A stretch of 64,000 nt of DNA from Raffaelea ambrosiae. Its lineage: Eukaryota; Ascomycota; Sordariomycetes; Ophiostomatales; Ophiostomataceae. The position numbers and the translations under genes were made by a program. Shown here piece after piece: positions 10,876-23,101 of the stretch. The stretch's first letter is position 1. Each line of letters starts with the position of its first letter. Where the stretch lies: contig PCDI01000002.1 in assembly GCA_002778195.1 (NCBI GenBank), forward strand, positions 1,943,628 through 2,007,627, in the 5' to 3' direction. The notes beneath the pieces were generated by a model. That model saw only the letters and a program-made list of their open reading frames with translations. It was not told where the DNA came from and did no database searches.

Positions 10876-12603
10876 ATGTCTGAACTGACGGCCCCGCCTG
10901 TACTGTCGACGCCGGCGGAAAACCTGTTCGACCAGGTCGACCCGTTCCCCGAAGGCCTCCAGACTGCCCGCCGAACAGACGACGAACTCCGCGATGTCTA
11001 CGAGATTGCCCGGACGGCACGCGAGATCCGCGACGGCCAGAGGAAGTGTGTGGCCGTGCAGTTCCCCGACTCTATGCTCGGGGACGCGCCGCGGATCGTG
11101 GGCCTTCTGCGGGACGAGCTGGCAGGGCTGAGGGCAGCCAACGGAACGACAAATGGAGACGCAAATGGGGACAAGGCAAAACAGGAGGCTCTATCCGAAG
11201 AGAAGATCTACATCCTGGCCGACACGTCCTACAGTGCCTGCTGCGTCGACGAGGTGGCTGCCGAGCATGCGGACGCCGACGTGGTGGTGCACTACGGCCG
11301 GTCGTGTCTCTCGCCCACGTCTCGGCTGCCGGTGGTCTACGTCTTCACGAAGCACCCGCTGGACGAGGCCCAGGTGGCCGAGGCCTTTGCGCGGGAGTAC
11401 ACCAGCAAGGACGACGCCCAGGTGATCCTCATGGCCGATGTGGCCTACCAGGACCACGTGGAGGCAGTCTATGCCCGGCTCCAGGCGCAAGGCTACAAAC
11501 GCGTGCTCTCCACGACCGTGGTCCACAACCCTCTGGGCGGCATACCCAACCGGGCGCTGGTCGACGCCGCGGGCAAGCCGATCGCCGACGAGGCTGTCCC
11601 TCTGCAGGAATACGCCATCTTCCACATCTCGGAACCGCCGACGTCCCTCCTCTTGGCGCTGGCCACCCGCGTCCGGTCCTTCTCGGTGTACCCGACGACC
11701 ACGCCCTCGGGCGGACTGCCGGCCCTGCTGGCTCCGTCGACCATGGGCCTCCTCGGGCGCCGCTATGCCAAGGTGATCAGCATGGCCACGGCCGGCATTA
11801 TCGGCATCCTGGTCAACACCCTCTCTGTCAGCAACTACCTCGGCGCCCTCGACAACATCCGCAAGCGCATCGCCGACGCCGGCAAGAAGAGCTACGTGGT
11901 GGTCGTGGGCAAGCTCAACGCTGTCAAGCTGGCCAACTTTGCCGAGGTGGACGGCTGGGTGGTGGTCGGCTGCTGGGAGAGCAGCTTGGTCGAGGACGAC
12001 GCCGGATTCTACCAGCCGGTCGTGACGCCTTTTGAGCTGGAGATGGCGCTGATGAGCGACGACGAGCGCGTCTGGGGTCTCAAGTGGTGGGGCGGTCTGG
12101 AGGGTTTGTCGCCACTCGAGGACAAGGAAGCAGGAGAAGAAGAAGTAGAGGGATCGACAGACATGAACGGAACAAACGGGACGAACGGAGCTGGCGTCCA
12201 CACGGACTCTGACGAAGAAGAGGAAGAAGAGTCGGAACCGCCCCAGTTCGACCTGCGCACGGGCCGACTGGTCACGACGAGCCGGCCTATGCGGGCCATG
12301 CGAAAGACGGGCACCAAGAAGTCGACCAATGGGACAAACGGCTTTCAGAACGGCAACGGCAACGGAAACGCAAATGGCAATGGCCACTCCTCGTCAGGTG
12401 CTCTGACGCTCCGACCAAAGGCCGAGCTGGCCACAATCAAAGGCGTCGTCAGCCCGGGTGCTGAGTACCTCCGGTCCCAAAGAACATGGCAAGGCCTCGG
12501 AACCGACTTTGACCCGGACGAGGAGGCCAGCACTCTGATCGAAGAAGGCCGCGGCGGCATTGCCCGAGGCTACGCCGTCGGCAATGAGGCGCAGCGAACA
12601 TAA
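10876..12603 (+). CDS. DPH2: Diphthamide biosynthesis protein Dph2
   Basis: One exon, 575 residues. Dph2 partners Dph1 in the cytosolic complex that transfers the 3-amino-3-carboxypropyl group of S-adenosylmethionine to a histidine of translation elongation factor 2, the first diphthamide step. Family landmarks are present: DTSYSACCVDEVAAEH with Cys122/Cys123, HYGRSCLSP with Cys144, and VVVGCWESS with Cys366, the expected iron-sulfur ligands. The C-terminal signature EEGRGGIARGYAVG is also intact. An insertion of about 100 residues near 420-520 is acidic and then Asn-Gly-rich, and is probably disordered. I chose the ATG at 10876 (CCACCATGT context) although the frame is open from 10747, because the protein becomes family-like only after it. 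Confidence 0.95.
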   Translation: MSELTAPPVLSTPAENLFDQVDPFPEGLQTARRTDDELRDVYEIARTAREIRDGQRKCVAVQFPDSMLGDAPRIVGLLRDELAGLRAANGTTNGDANGDKAKQEALSEEKIYILADTSYSACCVDEVAAEHADADVVVHYGRSCLSPTSRLPVVYVFTKHPLDEAQVAEAFAREYTSKDDAQVILMADVAYQDHVEAVYARLQAQGYKRVLSTTVVHNPLGGIPNRALVDAAGKPIADEAVPLQEYAIFHISEPPTSLLLALATRVRSFSVYPTTTPSGGLPALLAPSTMGLLGRRYAKVISMATAGIIGILVNTLSVSNYLGALDNIRKRIADAGKKSYVVVVGKLNAVKLANFAEVDGWVVVGCWESSLVEDDAGFYQPVVTPFELEMALMSDDERVWGLKWWGGLEGLSPLEDKEAGEEEVEGSTDMNGTNGTNGAGVHTDSDEEEEEESEPPQFDLRTGRLVTTSRPMRAMRKTGTKKSTNGTNGFQNGNGNGNANGNGHSSSGALTLRPKAELATIKGVVSPGAEYLRSQRTWQGLGTDFDPDEEASTLIEEGRGGIARGYAVGNEAQRT

Positions 12604-12626
12604 ACGACCACCGACATGGGAACTAT

Positions 12627-13310
12627 CTACTGTTTGTTACAGAAACAAGGGTCGTGGATCGTATAGGATACCGAATAACCCCCTTCCCATGCATGCGAGT
12701 CCACTTTGTTCTTCGCCAGAGACCCGTCCAAAATGGCCGTCACCTTGTCGTTGTCCATGTCGGCAAAGGCAAGGTGCGTGCTCCCCGCGAAGCCATGCTC
12801 ACGGCCCAGCATCACCACCTCGGCCGAAACCACCGTACGGGTTGACAAGTTGTGCCAGCCGCCGCAACTGCTGCTCCACATACGACCAGCTCTCGTCCAG
12901 GTGGTCGCCCCCAGACGAACTGGATGGCCGCCAGCCGGATCCAGTTTCTGGAAGTCCGCCAGAGGCACCACAAAACGGTCCGAACGCGTCTGTCGGCCAC
13001 GCCGGCATCGTTGTCGGGAAACACGCCGCCGATGCACTCGTACGCCATATTGCCCTGGATATTCGATCCCATTGGCCCGGATGGCCGTCATCAGGGTCCG
13101 CAGCCCGGCCGCCGAGTTGGTCAGGTACACGATGCGGTCGCTGACGCGGGGCGTGTCGGCAGGCCCCGGCGGCCGTGGAGGTGTGCAGCTCCGCATTGGC
13201 TCTGGTGTCGAACTCGTCGTAGCGCACGCGCGTATGGTCTGGTTCCAGGCCCCGAGGTCGGCGTGGGGGAACTGCGTGTTGCTCTACTAGCGGGGGTAGG
13301 TCTCAAGGAG
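12627..13310 (-). pseudogene. Frameshifted alpha/beta-hydrolase relic
   Basis: No single frame is long, but hydrolase-like pieces follow each other on the minus strand in three alternating frames. In order they are a helix-like stretch with YDEFDTRANAELHTS (about 13225), a nucleophile-elbow region IVYLTNSAAGLRTLMTAI (about 13130), GNMAYECIGGVFPDN (about 13040), VPLADFQKLD and AAIQFVWG (about 12950), DESWSYVEQ (about 12890), and the C-terminal GSTHLAFADMDNDKVTAILD (about 12730). This order matches small fungal alpha/beta-hydrolases, with the serine in NSAAG, an acid residue after QFVWG and the histidine in GSTHLAF. At least four frame changes are needed, and the N-terminal part is missing or decayed. 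Broken gene is the best reading; sequencing error alone seems unlikely with so many shifts. Confidence 0.6.
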
Positions 13311-13803
13311 CTCGGATGAATTCACGATGACCGGTCATTTTCAGCCGGGTTACGTCAACAACGAAGGGATATCTATCGCACGACGAGTCTGCCTGAAAGA
13401 GTGTCCGAGAAGATGAACAGTGCCGAAGCTGAGACGGGACCGTAGCGCAACCCATAGAGATATGCTCAAATTGGACATACTTCAATGTGTACTTGTAAGA
13501 CTCGATTGTGGTGGTCTCGGAAGAGTGTACAAATTCGCATTATAATACAAATGAAAGACATCCTTCTCCTTGTCCGAAACAAATGCATCATTCCAATTGA
13601 CACAATTTGCGCTCAAAAAGCGTTGGACTAGTATGCATCTCTTTTGGGAAGGAACTGTTGTAGAATGTGCCTTCCACGACTCCATGTAGCCTTACAGCGG
13701 TCAGCCCCACTAAAAAGGCCCTGTCGTCTCTCCCCCTAAAAACACGAAACGTGGCGCATTCACGGAACTGTCCAACTTTGGACACATCCATCTTTTTCCC
13801 ACC

Positions 13804-15870
13804 ATGGCGGACCCGATCGACGACAAGAGTGGCAAGCCCGCCCGCAGTTCGGCCGATGAGCCTCCGGCCAACCCGGCCGGCACGCCCAGCAGCAGCAGCA
13901 GCAGCTCGGCGGTCGTCGTCCGCGGCGCCTCCCTCCTCATCGTGCTTCAGATCGGCTCCCGCGCGGCCACGTTTGTCGCCAACCAGCTGCTGCTGCGGTT
14001 CCTGACGGCCCAGCTGCTCGGCGTGGCCACGCAGCTCGAGGTCTACTACCTGAGCGTGCTCTTCTTTGCGCGGGAGAGCCTGCGCGTGGCCATCCAGCGG
14101 CAGGGCGGACGAGCCGCACCGACGGACGCCCCCCAGACGGACGCCTCCTCCAAAGCGGACAAGAGGACAGACAAGAAGACGGACAAGCGCTCGCAGAGCG
14201 CCGTCAACCTGGCCTACGTGTCGATTCTGATCGGCACGCTCGTGGCTCTTCTTTTCGGCTGGCTGTACCTCTTGTCGGTCCACGGCAGCAGCAGCAGCAG
14301 CAGCAGTGCCGACCCTGCGGCCGTGGCCCACACGCCCTTTTTGGTGCCGGCGCTGTATTTGTATGCCACCGCCGCTCTGGTGGAGCTCCTGTCCGAGCCC
14401 GCCTTTGTGGTGCTGCAGCTGCGGCTCCAGTTTGGCGCCCGCGCGGCCGCCGAGTCTCTGGCAACGGTCCTCCGCTGCGGTGCCACGCTGGGTGCGGCTG
14501 TCGTGGCCGCGCGCCAGGGCCGGGACGTGGGCGTGCTGCCGTTTGCGCTGGGGCAGCTGGCCTACGGCGCCGGCCTGCTCGCAGTGTATGCGTATCACGG
14601 CGCCGGGCTGGCCCGCCGCGAAGGCTTCTCCTTGTTTCCGCGACGCGTCGTCTCCACGGACACTACGACTGCTACTGGTACTAGTACGTCGTATGTCCTC
14701 GACCTCTTTGACCGGCCGACGCTCCACCTGGCCGCCAGCATGGCCGCCCAGAACGTCGTCAAGCACATCCTGACCCAGGGCGACACGTTCCTCGTCAGCA
14801 TCCTGTCGACCCCGACCGCCCAGGGCGTCTACGCGCTGGCCAACAACTACGGCGGACTGGCCGCGCGCCTGCTCTTCCAGCCCATCGAAGAGAGCAGCCG
14901 GAACTACTTTAGCCGGCTGTTGGCCGCTGCGAACGAGGAGGACAACGTCGCCGACAAAAAGAAGGTCGGCGAAGAGACGAGCACGGCAAAAGCAGACGCA
15001 GCGTCGCGGCAAGCAGCCACGCGCGCTGCCAGCCAGGACCTCCTGACCCTCCTCAAGCTGTACGTCCTCCTCTCGGTGGTCATCACCGCCGTCGGCCCGG
15101 CCGCGGCCGCGCCCTTCCTCGCGCTGGTGACCGGTCCGCGCTGGGCCCATTCGGGGGCTGCTGCCACGCTGGCCGCCTACATGTGGTACATCCCGCTGCT
15201 GGCCTTCAACGGCGTGGCCGAGGCGTTTGTGGCCTCGGTCGCCACCGAGGCCGAGGTGCACGTGCAGTCCGCATGGATGGGGGTGTTCTCGCTCATCTTT
15301 GCCGGTGCGGGCTACGTGTGCCTGCGTCTTCTCGACGGCGGCGCCATTGGCCTGGTGGCGGCCAACGCGATCAACATGGCCTGCCGCATCGCGTGGTGCA
15401 CCGTCTTCATCAAGCGGTATTTCGCCAAACGAGCCGTGCCCTTTTCGGTGACCGGCCTGCTGCCCCATCCGCTGTCGGTGCTGGCCGCCGTGGTGACAAG
15501 CCAAGCCATCCAGAAGCTGGTCGTGGACGGCCCCCTGGCAACAACAACAACAACAACACAGAAGGCCACCGGAGCCGTGGCGCAGATCACGACGCTGGTC
15601 CAGATTGGTGCCCTGGCCCTGCCATTTGTGCTTGCCGTGTAAGTTTTTGATTGTATTTTTATTTTATTTTGTGCGACCTTGTTCAAAGCTTTTTGATTTT
15701 TTCCATTACAACCCTCCCCCCCAAACGCCTTGATGTTTCTTGTGTCTATGAAGATGAATAAAAAAGAGATCTGGGCTAACGCGTGTCATCTTTCTTGGTG
15801 TAGGGCCTTTTTGGAGCGCAACTTTCTCCGGCAATGCTACAATTTTGTCCGCGGTGGCCGAGCGCCATAG
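13804..15870 (+). CDS. RFT1: Oligosaccharide-lipid translocation protein Rft1
   Basis: Two exons, 13804-15638 and 15804-15870, encode 633 residues. Rft1 is a multi-spanning ER membrane protein needed for Man5GlcNAc2-PP-dolichol to reach the lumen for N-glycosylation. The N-terminal signature GASLLIVLQIGSRAATF (about residues 41-57) and QLEVYYLSVLFFARESLR are typical, and about 12-14 hydrophobic helices follow. The small second exon supplies the charged tail ending FLERNFLRQCYNFVRGG; the first exon alone would stop immediately after the GTAAGT donor. Loops contain poly-Ser (two sites) and a Lys/Thr-rich segment coded by trinucleotide runs, which are probably non-conserved insertions. The start ATG follows a CACC context. 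Confidence 0.93.
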
Positions 15871-15966
15871 ATTTTGTCGTATGCCATGTATGAATACAAA
15901 AAAATAAAAAATAGAAAAAATAAAGGGAACCAGCGAAATGCCTTTATTTTTCCGTCAGCCCCACAT

Positions 15967-18105
15967 CTAATCGAACGTGATCTTCTTGCCCTTCTTGCTC
16001 ATGTCGACGTCCTTGAAGAAGGCACCGTAGTCGCCGTGCGCCTTCTTCTTGACCGTCGTGCCGAACTTGAGCAGGTCTTCCGGCACGTTCTGGTTGGCCG
16101 ATTTCAGCACGTTGACAAGCCTGGAATGCATTGTTAGCATGTGAGGGTGGAGGGTGAAGAGCCAAAAAAAAAAATAGAAAAAAAAGAGGACAACTCACGA
16201 TCCGGAATGAGCCTTGTCAAAGTCGGTGAAAAACGTAATCGCCCGGCCCTCTTTGCCGGCCCGGCCCGTCCGGCCAATGCGGTGCACATAGTCCTCGATG
16301 GTCAGCGGGAAGGTGACGTTGACGACGAGCTTGACCTCGGGGATGTCCAGGCCGCGGGCGGCGACGTCGGTCGCCACCATGACGGACGTGGTGCCGGCCT
16401 TGAAGGCCTCGAGGCTGCGCGTGCGCTGCTCCTGGCGCAGGTCGCCGTGGATGCTGCACACGCGCACGCCCTGGCCCTGCAGCATGTTCTCGACGCGCAC
16501 GGCCTCCTTCTTGTAGAGGCAGAAGACCAGGATGCGGTCGTGGCGGTGGACGCCGCGCTGCTCCTGCTTGATGATCTGCAGCAGCCGGCGCTCCTTTTCG
16601 CGCTGCTCAATGACCTCGACCGTCTGCGTGATGCGCAGGTTCGCCTGCAGCTCCGTGTTGCCGTGCCCGTCCGAGTCCTCGCCGCCGTGCGCCTTGCCGT
16701 GTCCAATCGTGATCTTGACCGGGTCCACCATGAAGCCCTCGGCCAGCCCGCGCACGCTGGTCGGCCACGTCGCCGTGAACATGAGCGTCTGCCGGCTGCC
16801 GGCCCCGCGCTCCGGGCACTGGCCCAGAATGTACTTGATGTCCTCCTCGAAGCCCGTGTCCAGCATCCGGTCCGCCTCGTCCAGCACCGCAAACCGCACG
16901 TGCGCCAGCGACACCTCCTCGTCCGACAGGAAATCCTTGAGACGGCCCGGCGTCGCCACAACAATGTCCACGCCGCCCGGCTGCCGCAGCAGCACGCGCT
17001 GGTCGTCCTTGCTGGCGCCGCCAAACAGACACACCGACGTCAGGCCCACGCGCTCGGCCAGCGGCGCCAGCGCGGCGTGCGTCTGCATGGCCAGCTCGCG
17101 CGTCGGCGACACGATCACGGCCAGCGCCTGGGCCACGTTGCCCTGGCGGTCAAACTTGTTGTTGAGCCGCGAGCGCCCGGGCAGCTTCTTGGCCTCGACG
17201 GCTGCCGGCTTCGGCAGCGCGCGCAGAGCCTCGACGCACGGCACGGCGAACGCCATCGTCTTGCCCGAGCCGGTCTCGGCGATGCCGACGAGGTCGCGGC
17301 CCGCCAGCGAAAAGGGCCACGAGGCCGCCTGGATGGGCGTCGGGGCCTTGTAGGCGGCGAACGGCTTCTGCTTGGTCAGGGGCGTCTGGGGCAGGTGGCT
17401 GAACTGCAGGATGGGTCGGGGAGGCGCCGCGTTCTTCTTGGCCAGAGGATCGAAAATGGACACCTGCTCCTTGTCGAGGAAGGCCTGGACGTCGGCCTCG
17501 GGCAGGGCCGAGAGGGCGGCCGTCTGCTTGTACCCGGTCGGGGCGGTCTCGTTCTCCTCGCCGTGTTCGGATTCCTCCTCCTTCTTCTCCTCCTCTTCCT
17601 CGTCAGACTCGGCCGGTGTTGCCACCTTCTTTTCCGTCTTGTCCGCCTTGGCCTTCTTCTCCTTCTTGGCCTTCTTCTTTTCCCTCTTCTCCTTCTTGTC
17701 CTTGTTGTTGTATTTCTTGTCCTTCTTTTCCTTCTTTTCTTGCTTGGCCTTCTCGGCAGCGGCCACTTCCTCGGGCGACTGTTGTTGTTCGTCACTGGTC
17801 ATCTCGACATCACCATTGTTCTCCGTGGTCTCCTCGCTAGCCTCCTCGGAGGACGCCTCCTTGGACTGCTTGGCCTTCTTCTCCTGCTTGACCTTCTTCT
17901 TCTTGTCCTTCCTATCCTTCTTCTCCGCCTTCTTGCGCTCCTTCTTCTCCTTGCGCTCTCGCCGGAGCTGTTCCTTCAATGTTTCTCTCCGCGGTTCGCC
18001 GTTCTCGTCGGTGACAACGAGCTTGGCCTTCTTCGCCGGAGGAGGAGCGGTGGCAGAGGCAACGTCCTCCTCGTCGGAAGGCCGGTGTTTCTTGGTATTG
18101 GACAT
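15967..18105 (-). CDS. DBP3: ATP-dependent RNA helicase Dbp3 (DEAD-box)
   Basis: Two exons, 18105-16199 and 16120-15967, encode 686 residues. Dbp3 is a nucleolar helicase for pre-rRNA processing of the large subunit. Residues 1 to about 200 are lysine/glutamate-rich, as expected for a nucleolar helicase extension. The core has the Q motif PTPIQAASWP, motif I AETGSGKT (about 275), PTRELAMQ, motif II DEAD (about 405), motif III FTATWP (the Thr variant typical of Dbp3) and motif VI HRIGRTGRAGKEG (about 610). The last exon supplies the conserved tail with AHGDYGAFFKDVD and a lysine-rich end. I start at the ATG giving MSNTKK; upstream codons are open but without an earlier ATG. It lies tail-to-tail with RFT1, with only about 100 bp between stops. 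Confidence 0.94.
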
Positions 18106-18601
18106 GATCGCTATGGGCAAATTGGAAAAGGCGGGGGGAGGGGGGGCTATGGCTCAGAGCGACAATGTCATAGAGAAAGTTGCTGTTCTGTCCTTCAAGA
18201 TTTCGCGAGACCGACAGATTTTAGAGCCGAATCATACGGCCAAAAAAAAAAGTCCACATTAAAAAAAAAATTGGCAGCAAAAAAAAAAGGCGGGATAGAA
18301 AATTCTGCCGCATCAACAGATAAGATAAGAATTAAAGTGGACCCATTTCTGGACAGAACCGCTAAAGTGAGGCGCTAGCCAAGAGCCACTGTATTTCTTT
18401 CTCTTCTCACACTGTTTTGCCTGCATTTCCAAGTGACTCGTACGAACAACAACGTAAAAAGAGATACAAACGTCTATTCATCAAACATCAAGGAATCTCA
18501 GGACACATTCACCAACACCCCTGGCTAAGAAATCACCCGAAAAGATGACCGTCATGGCCGTCGCTACCTTTGTGATCTTCACACGTCCATTCCGCCCAAC
18601 T
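18106..18601. promoter_or_regulatory. Spacer: DBP3 promoter and subtilase 3' end
   Basis: About 500 bp. It contains A-runs near 18242-18290 and no reading frame of interest. It serves as the upstream region of DBP3 and the 3' flank of the protease gene; both are on the minus strand. Confidence 0.45.
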
Positions 18602-21600
18602 CTACACAACTGAGAATTTGTGCGTGAGTGTATCCCAGTTGTCACTGTGCTCCGGCGTGCCAAAGGGAGCCAAGACAGCAAAGCGCAGCCTGGAAAGAGA
18701 AAAAAAAATTAGTGATTGCTGTTCTTGATGATCGTGTCCATCGAATGCGCGAGAGGGCACCCACGTGTAGTCACCCTTGGCAATCTGCGAGCCGTTGCCG
18801 AGAGCGCCAAACCACCAGTACTGCGCGTCGTAGACGTCGACCGAACTGCGGTAGATGTCACTGAGCGGGAATGCGATGGTGTCTGTGGCATTGTCAAAGT
18901 CTGGGTCAAAGTAGTTGACATTGCCCGACTGGCTGTAGTACGCCACCGTGCCGACATAGCCGTTCTCGCCGACCACGGGCGGGTACTTCCAGCTGCGCTC
19001 GTTCCAGCCGGCCTCGAAGATCTGGGTTGGGTTGGGTTATTAGACTGTGTCAATCTAACGGGGAAAGACGAGAAGATAGTGAAATATGAGACACTCACAT
19101 CCCAGCGCAACTCCTTGACCCCCCAGTGTGTGCGACTCCAGATTCGGGGAAAATCTTGCGCATCTGGTGTCAGGTTGAAGGTGAAGCTATGCGGCAAAAG
19201 GTTAGCATGCGCTGTTTTCTTTCAAAATGGATGGCACATGGCTCTTTGCTCACCTATTGTGGTCGTCCAGTGACGGAAACGGGTAGCTGGACCCCGACTG
19301 GCCCACTGGGTAGCCGTCCTGGAACTGCTTCCGCAGATCGCGCTCCAGGCTCGTGGCAAGGCCAAAGTACGGAATCGCCAGCTGCTCGCCGTTGCTGCCG
19401 CTGATCAGGATCTTGCCGCCATACACGGGGATATTGCTCTGCTCCGGCGGGTGGTCAAAGTTGAACTGCAAGTGCTTGGTCTCGCCGGGCTGCAGCGTGA
19501 CCTGCCCGCCGCCGGGGAACGACACCGTGGGCGCAATCTTGCGCGGGCTCAGCTCCTCCAGCATCTTGATGCGCGGCGTGCCGTACAGCGACGGGTCCTC
19601 GGGCTGCCAGGCGTCGAAGCCGGCGGCGTCCTGCAGCTGGAAGCGGTACGTCACCGCCTTGTCGCCGCCGTTGGTGAGGTCGACCGGGTGGTAGCGCTCA
19701 AAGTGGTGCGTGTCGTTGAGCGCAAACTTGGCATACGACAGGCTGGACGTGTAGTTGACCACCTTGAAGGCGTCCACCATGCCGCTGCCCACCTGCACCG
19801 GCGGCGCCCAGAAGCCGTACTCGTTGTTGGTTACGCCGTCGATCCACGGCAGCGACCCGCCCGACGCGATGATGCGCATGGCCAGGTCCTTGGCGAAGCC
19901 GGCGCCGTGCTGCTTGCGCCCGCCATGCGCGCCAATGTAGAGCGCGGCAATGCCGGCCACGTACGGCGTCGCCATGGACGTCCCCGACAACACGGCCCAG
20001 CTGTCGGTCGGGTACGTGCTGAAGATGTCGCCGCCGGGCGCCGCGATCTCGGGCTTGAGCCGCAGATCGTACGTGCTGCCCACGCTGGTAAAGTAGTTGG
20101 GCCGTCCGCCGGCCGAGTTGTACATGCCGACAAAGTTGTTATTGGGGTCGACAGAGAAGTCAGCCGTCACGTTGCCGCCCGCCTTGACCGCGCCAATGAT
20201 GGCCTCGCCCGCACTCTTCTCGATCAGGCCCAGCATCGACGTCCAGTACCACGACCACGGCGACACCAGCTCTTCGTCGTCCTGGTAGAACAGAATGTAC
20301 TTGGCTCCAAACTCTTCCAGATTCTGCTGCTTGTCCACAAAGTCGCAGCCGCCGCGGCGCACCAGCGGAATCACTGCCGACAGGTTCTGCGTCGTGGATG
20401 GCAGGGCCGTGCAGGCGTCGCCCTCGACAGACGTGTTCAGCGTCAGCGGCACAATGGGCCAGCCCTTGACCGTCTCTGGGAAGGCATCCCAGCCGGGCGT
20501 GTAGGCCACCCGGGTCGTGTTGGACGTGCCATTCAGTGTGAACGTGGCATCAAACGGAGGCGCCACCAGGGTGGACGCCTCAACAGAGGCAACCGCCAGA
20601 ACGTGGTCACCGGCGGCACCGTTGCTGCCAAAAAAGGGGCCCTCTGCGCCGTTGTTCCCAGCTGCAATGGTCACAACCACACCCTGGTCCACCATCCGGG
20701 AGGCCACAGTAGCCCAGGCATCCGAGGCCCAGCCACCAGCACCGCCAATTGAGGAAGTAATGATGTCAGCCTGTGATGTTAGCAAGCCGGCACCTGGACG
20801 TGAGGAGTACTTGGTTCTTCAGCTTACCCCGGCATCGTAGGCTGTAATGAAGGCCTCAATCAACGTATCTTCGTCGGTTCCATCCTGGACGAGCATTAGC
20901 AGCTGAAGTCAATTTGTCCAGACAGTGAAGAGACATACAACTGTGCCAAAGACTTTGTACGAAAGAAGAGTAGCGTCAGGAGCGACGCCAACAAAGTTGT
21001 CCGTCTTGCCAGCAATGATACCAGCAACATGCGTTCCATGGCCAAGCGAGTCCATGGGGTCGCTGTCAGGATTCTTTGTGTAGCCATCAGTCGGCCATCC
21101 TGGTCGTGTTAGACGAAAATTCATCCTAATATAGCTCAAAAAATAAAATAAAGGAAGAAGCGGCCAAAACAAGACGGAGAACGTACTGCTGTTGCCAACA
21201 AAGTCGTAGCCGCCAGCAACCTTGAAGCCGGGACCGAAACCACCGCCGAGCTGTTCATGTTAGGTATGTTTTCTTGTCTCGACTTGGTTCAAGGGCAATC
21301 TGTCTATAGCAAAGACTCACAGCAGGATGCGTGTACTGCGTACCCGTGTCCACAATTGCCACCACAGCTCCCTTGCCGAAGTAACCGGCCGCATGCGCCT
21401 TGTCCACGCCCGTCGAGTTGTGGACCGAGTAGTTGGCCGCCGTCGCGTCGCTCGAAAACGACTGCGTCGGAATGTAACGGTCCAGCGTGATCTTGTTGGA
21501 CGCCCACACCTGCGACACGGACGATGCGCCCAACGCCCGGAGCGTGTCCATGTTCTCGTCGGTTGTCTCGACGCTGGCGCCCGAAAAGACGTCCGACTGG

Positions 21601-21806
21601 AACGTTTTGAGCACACGTGTGCCCTGGCGCGATGACAGGCTGTTGAGAACGGCCTGGTGGTCGGCGCCGTCGGCGAACTCAATAATGAAACGCTTGGCCG
21701 CGGCAACGGTGGCATTGAGCGTTTGGGCCGGAGCCTGACCAGCCGCCAGGGCATAGGCGCCCTCGAGGCCGGCCGACAAGGCGAGTGCAACACTCGGGAG
21801 ATGCAT
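18602..21806 (-). CDS. Secreted subtilisin-like serine protease with PA insert
   Basis: Eight exons: 21806-21321, 21250-21187, 21099-20939, 20884-20828, 20770-19254, 19186-19099, 19021-18765 and 18689-18602, giving 905 residues. Residues 1-22 look like a signal peptide. An inhibitor-I9-type propeptide follows (KRFIIEFADGADHQAVLNSL). The S8 catalytic triad is complete: Asp153 in VAIVDTGTQ, His204 in LGHGTHVAG and Ser521 in LSGTSMATPYVAG, with the oxyanion Asn in IAAGNNGAEG. Between His and Ser sits a protease-associated (PA) segment with paired cysteines (DACTAL and RRGGCDFV). The C-terminal third is a fibronectin-like region found in Vpr-type fungal subtilases. Many Asn-X-Ser/Thr sites fit secretion. 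All junctions are GT-AG and keep phase. Confidence 0.92.
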
Positions 21807-23101
21807 GATTCTCCTTGAGCAGAAAGGTGGTAAGGGACAGAGGGATCAAAAGAAAGGGCAGTTGATGGCAATCACTCAGAGTCTTCAGCGGTGTAGAAAT
21901 GGAGATGCTTGTGTTGCAACTGTTCGAGTAAACAGACATCGCCAAGGATGTCTTCGTCTTTATATACAGCTCCCCCAAAAAGTCGAGGTCATGACCCCCA
22001 ATGTGGAAAGTAGTTGTTGCAATATCGACTTCGGGTCGTGGCGCATATCTCTTGACAACAACTGCTGTCACTGTTTCTGCTGGGAAGAATGGAGACTTCC
22101 CAAGTCTTGCCAAGCCTCATGGATCACATATTGCATAGCACCCAACAAGCTTCTATCACTGACGACATGCTCTCTTTTAATCAACTGAGGGCCATACCTG
22201 CCACATTCAGAGTGGGAAGCTGTGGTCTTTGATTGTGGCTTGCTCTCAGTCATGGCGCAAGAGGGCGGCGAGGCCACGAGAAAGAGACACAAGAGACAGG
22301 CCAAGAGGAAAGAAGGATGGAGCGATGTCGGGCACTGTGCAGATACGAGCGCGCCGTCCATTGTATCGCAATCCTGGGAGCAGTGTAAGGTTGCAGTCTC
22401 CAAAGAAGATTTCAGTCGACCTTCTACTTTTGAGTTCCCTGGGAAGGCAGATCAGTCAAAAGGATCACATTGGATTGACTGTTTCTGCACAGACTCACTC
22501 TTCTTTTGGGCCTTGAACTGGCGTTATTGCTGTATTTTTAGCTTCTCTGCACGCCGCGTACTGTCCGTCTCCATGCAAATTTGACAATGCACCGGTCCTT
22601 CACTTAAAAGTACTATGAAGAGATGCAACTTCAATATACCAAGCCTTTCCTACTGGCAAAAACCACACGCGAGAAACGATAAAGGCTCAATAAAGGTACC
22701 TTCTTCTTTGGGTTGGGGGCGGCTGAGACAAGCAAAAAGCGGATGACCCGAGTTGTGCCGCACCATAACGCATCGGTCCATTTAGACGCAATTTATCCCG
22801 ATTACCGGGCGCTCAGAAAATTCACACAACTTGTGTAGGCTTTCCCTGTCCTGTCCAAATGGCGAAGCAGGCCTGAAATAAGAGGCAACTTGTGGGATGC
22901 ACCTAAACCGAGGCGACTGTGAATCAACAGCACGTGTATATTGTGTGTAGATGCGAGGAGTTCGAGTAGATGCAAATTTGAGCAGAGTTTGGTTTCGTCC
23001 GGCCCTTCCGTAATCCGCGTATTTCCTATTCGCTGCACATTTTATTTTCCGTGCATGTTTTCCCTCTCACTGAAATTTCCCTCTTCGTTGATGCTGTATG
23101 C
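21807..23101. promoter_or_regulatory. Protease promoter and downstream spacer
   Basis: About 1.3 kb. A TATA-like sequence (GCTGTATATA on the minus strand, about 21959-21968) lies about 155 bp before the protease ATG. Nothing in 22100-23100 resembles a protein on either strand. The right end is the 3' flank of the minus-strand regulator gene. Confidence 0.45.

Noticed and set aside
13588..15504. 638-codon minus-strand open frame opposite RFT1
   Set aside because: It is a GC-rich antisense shadow; RFT1 on the plus strand is conserved throughout.
16141..18378. 745-codon plus-strand open frame
   Set aside because: It is the antisense shadow of DBP3; composition is Arg/Leu low complexity and no family is recognisable, whereas the minus strand encodes a complete DEAD-box helicase.
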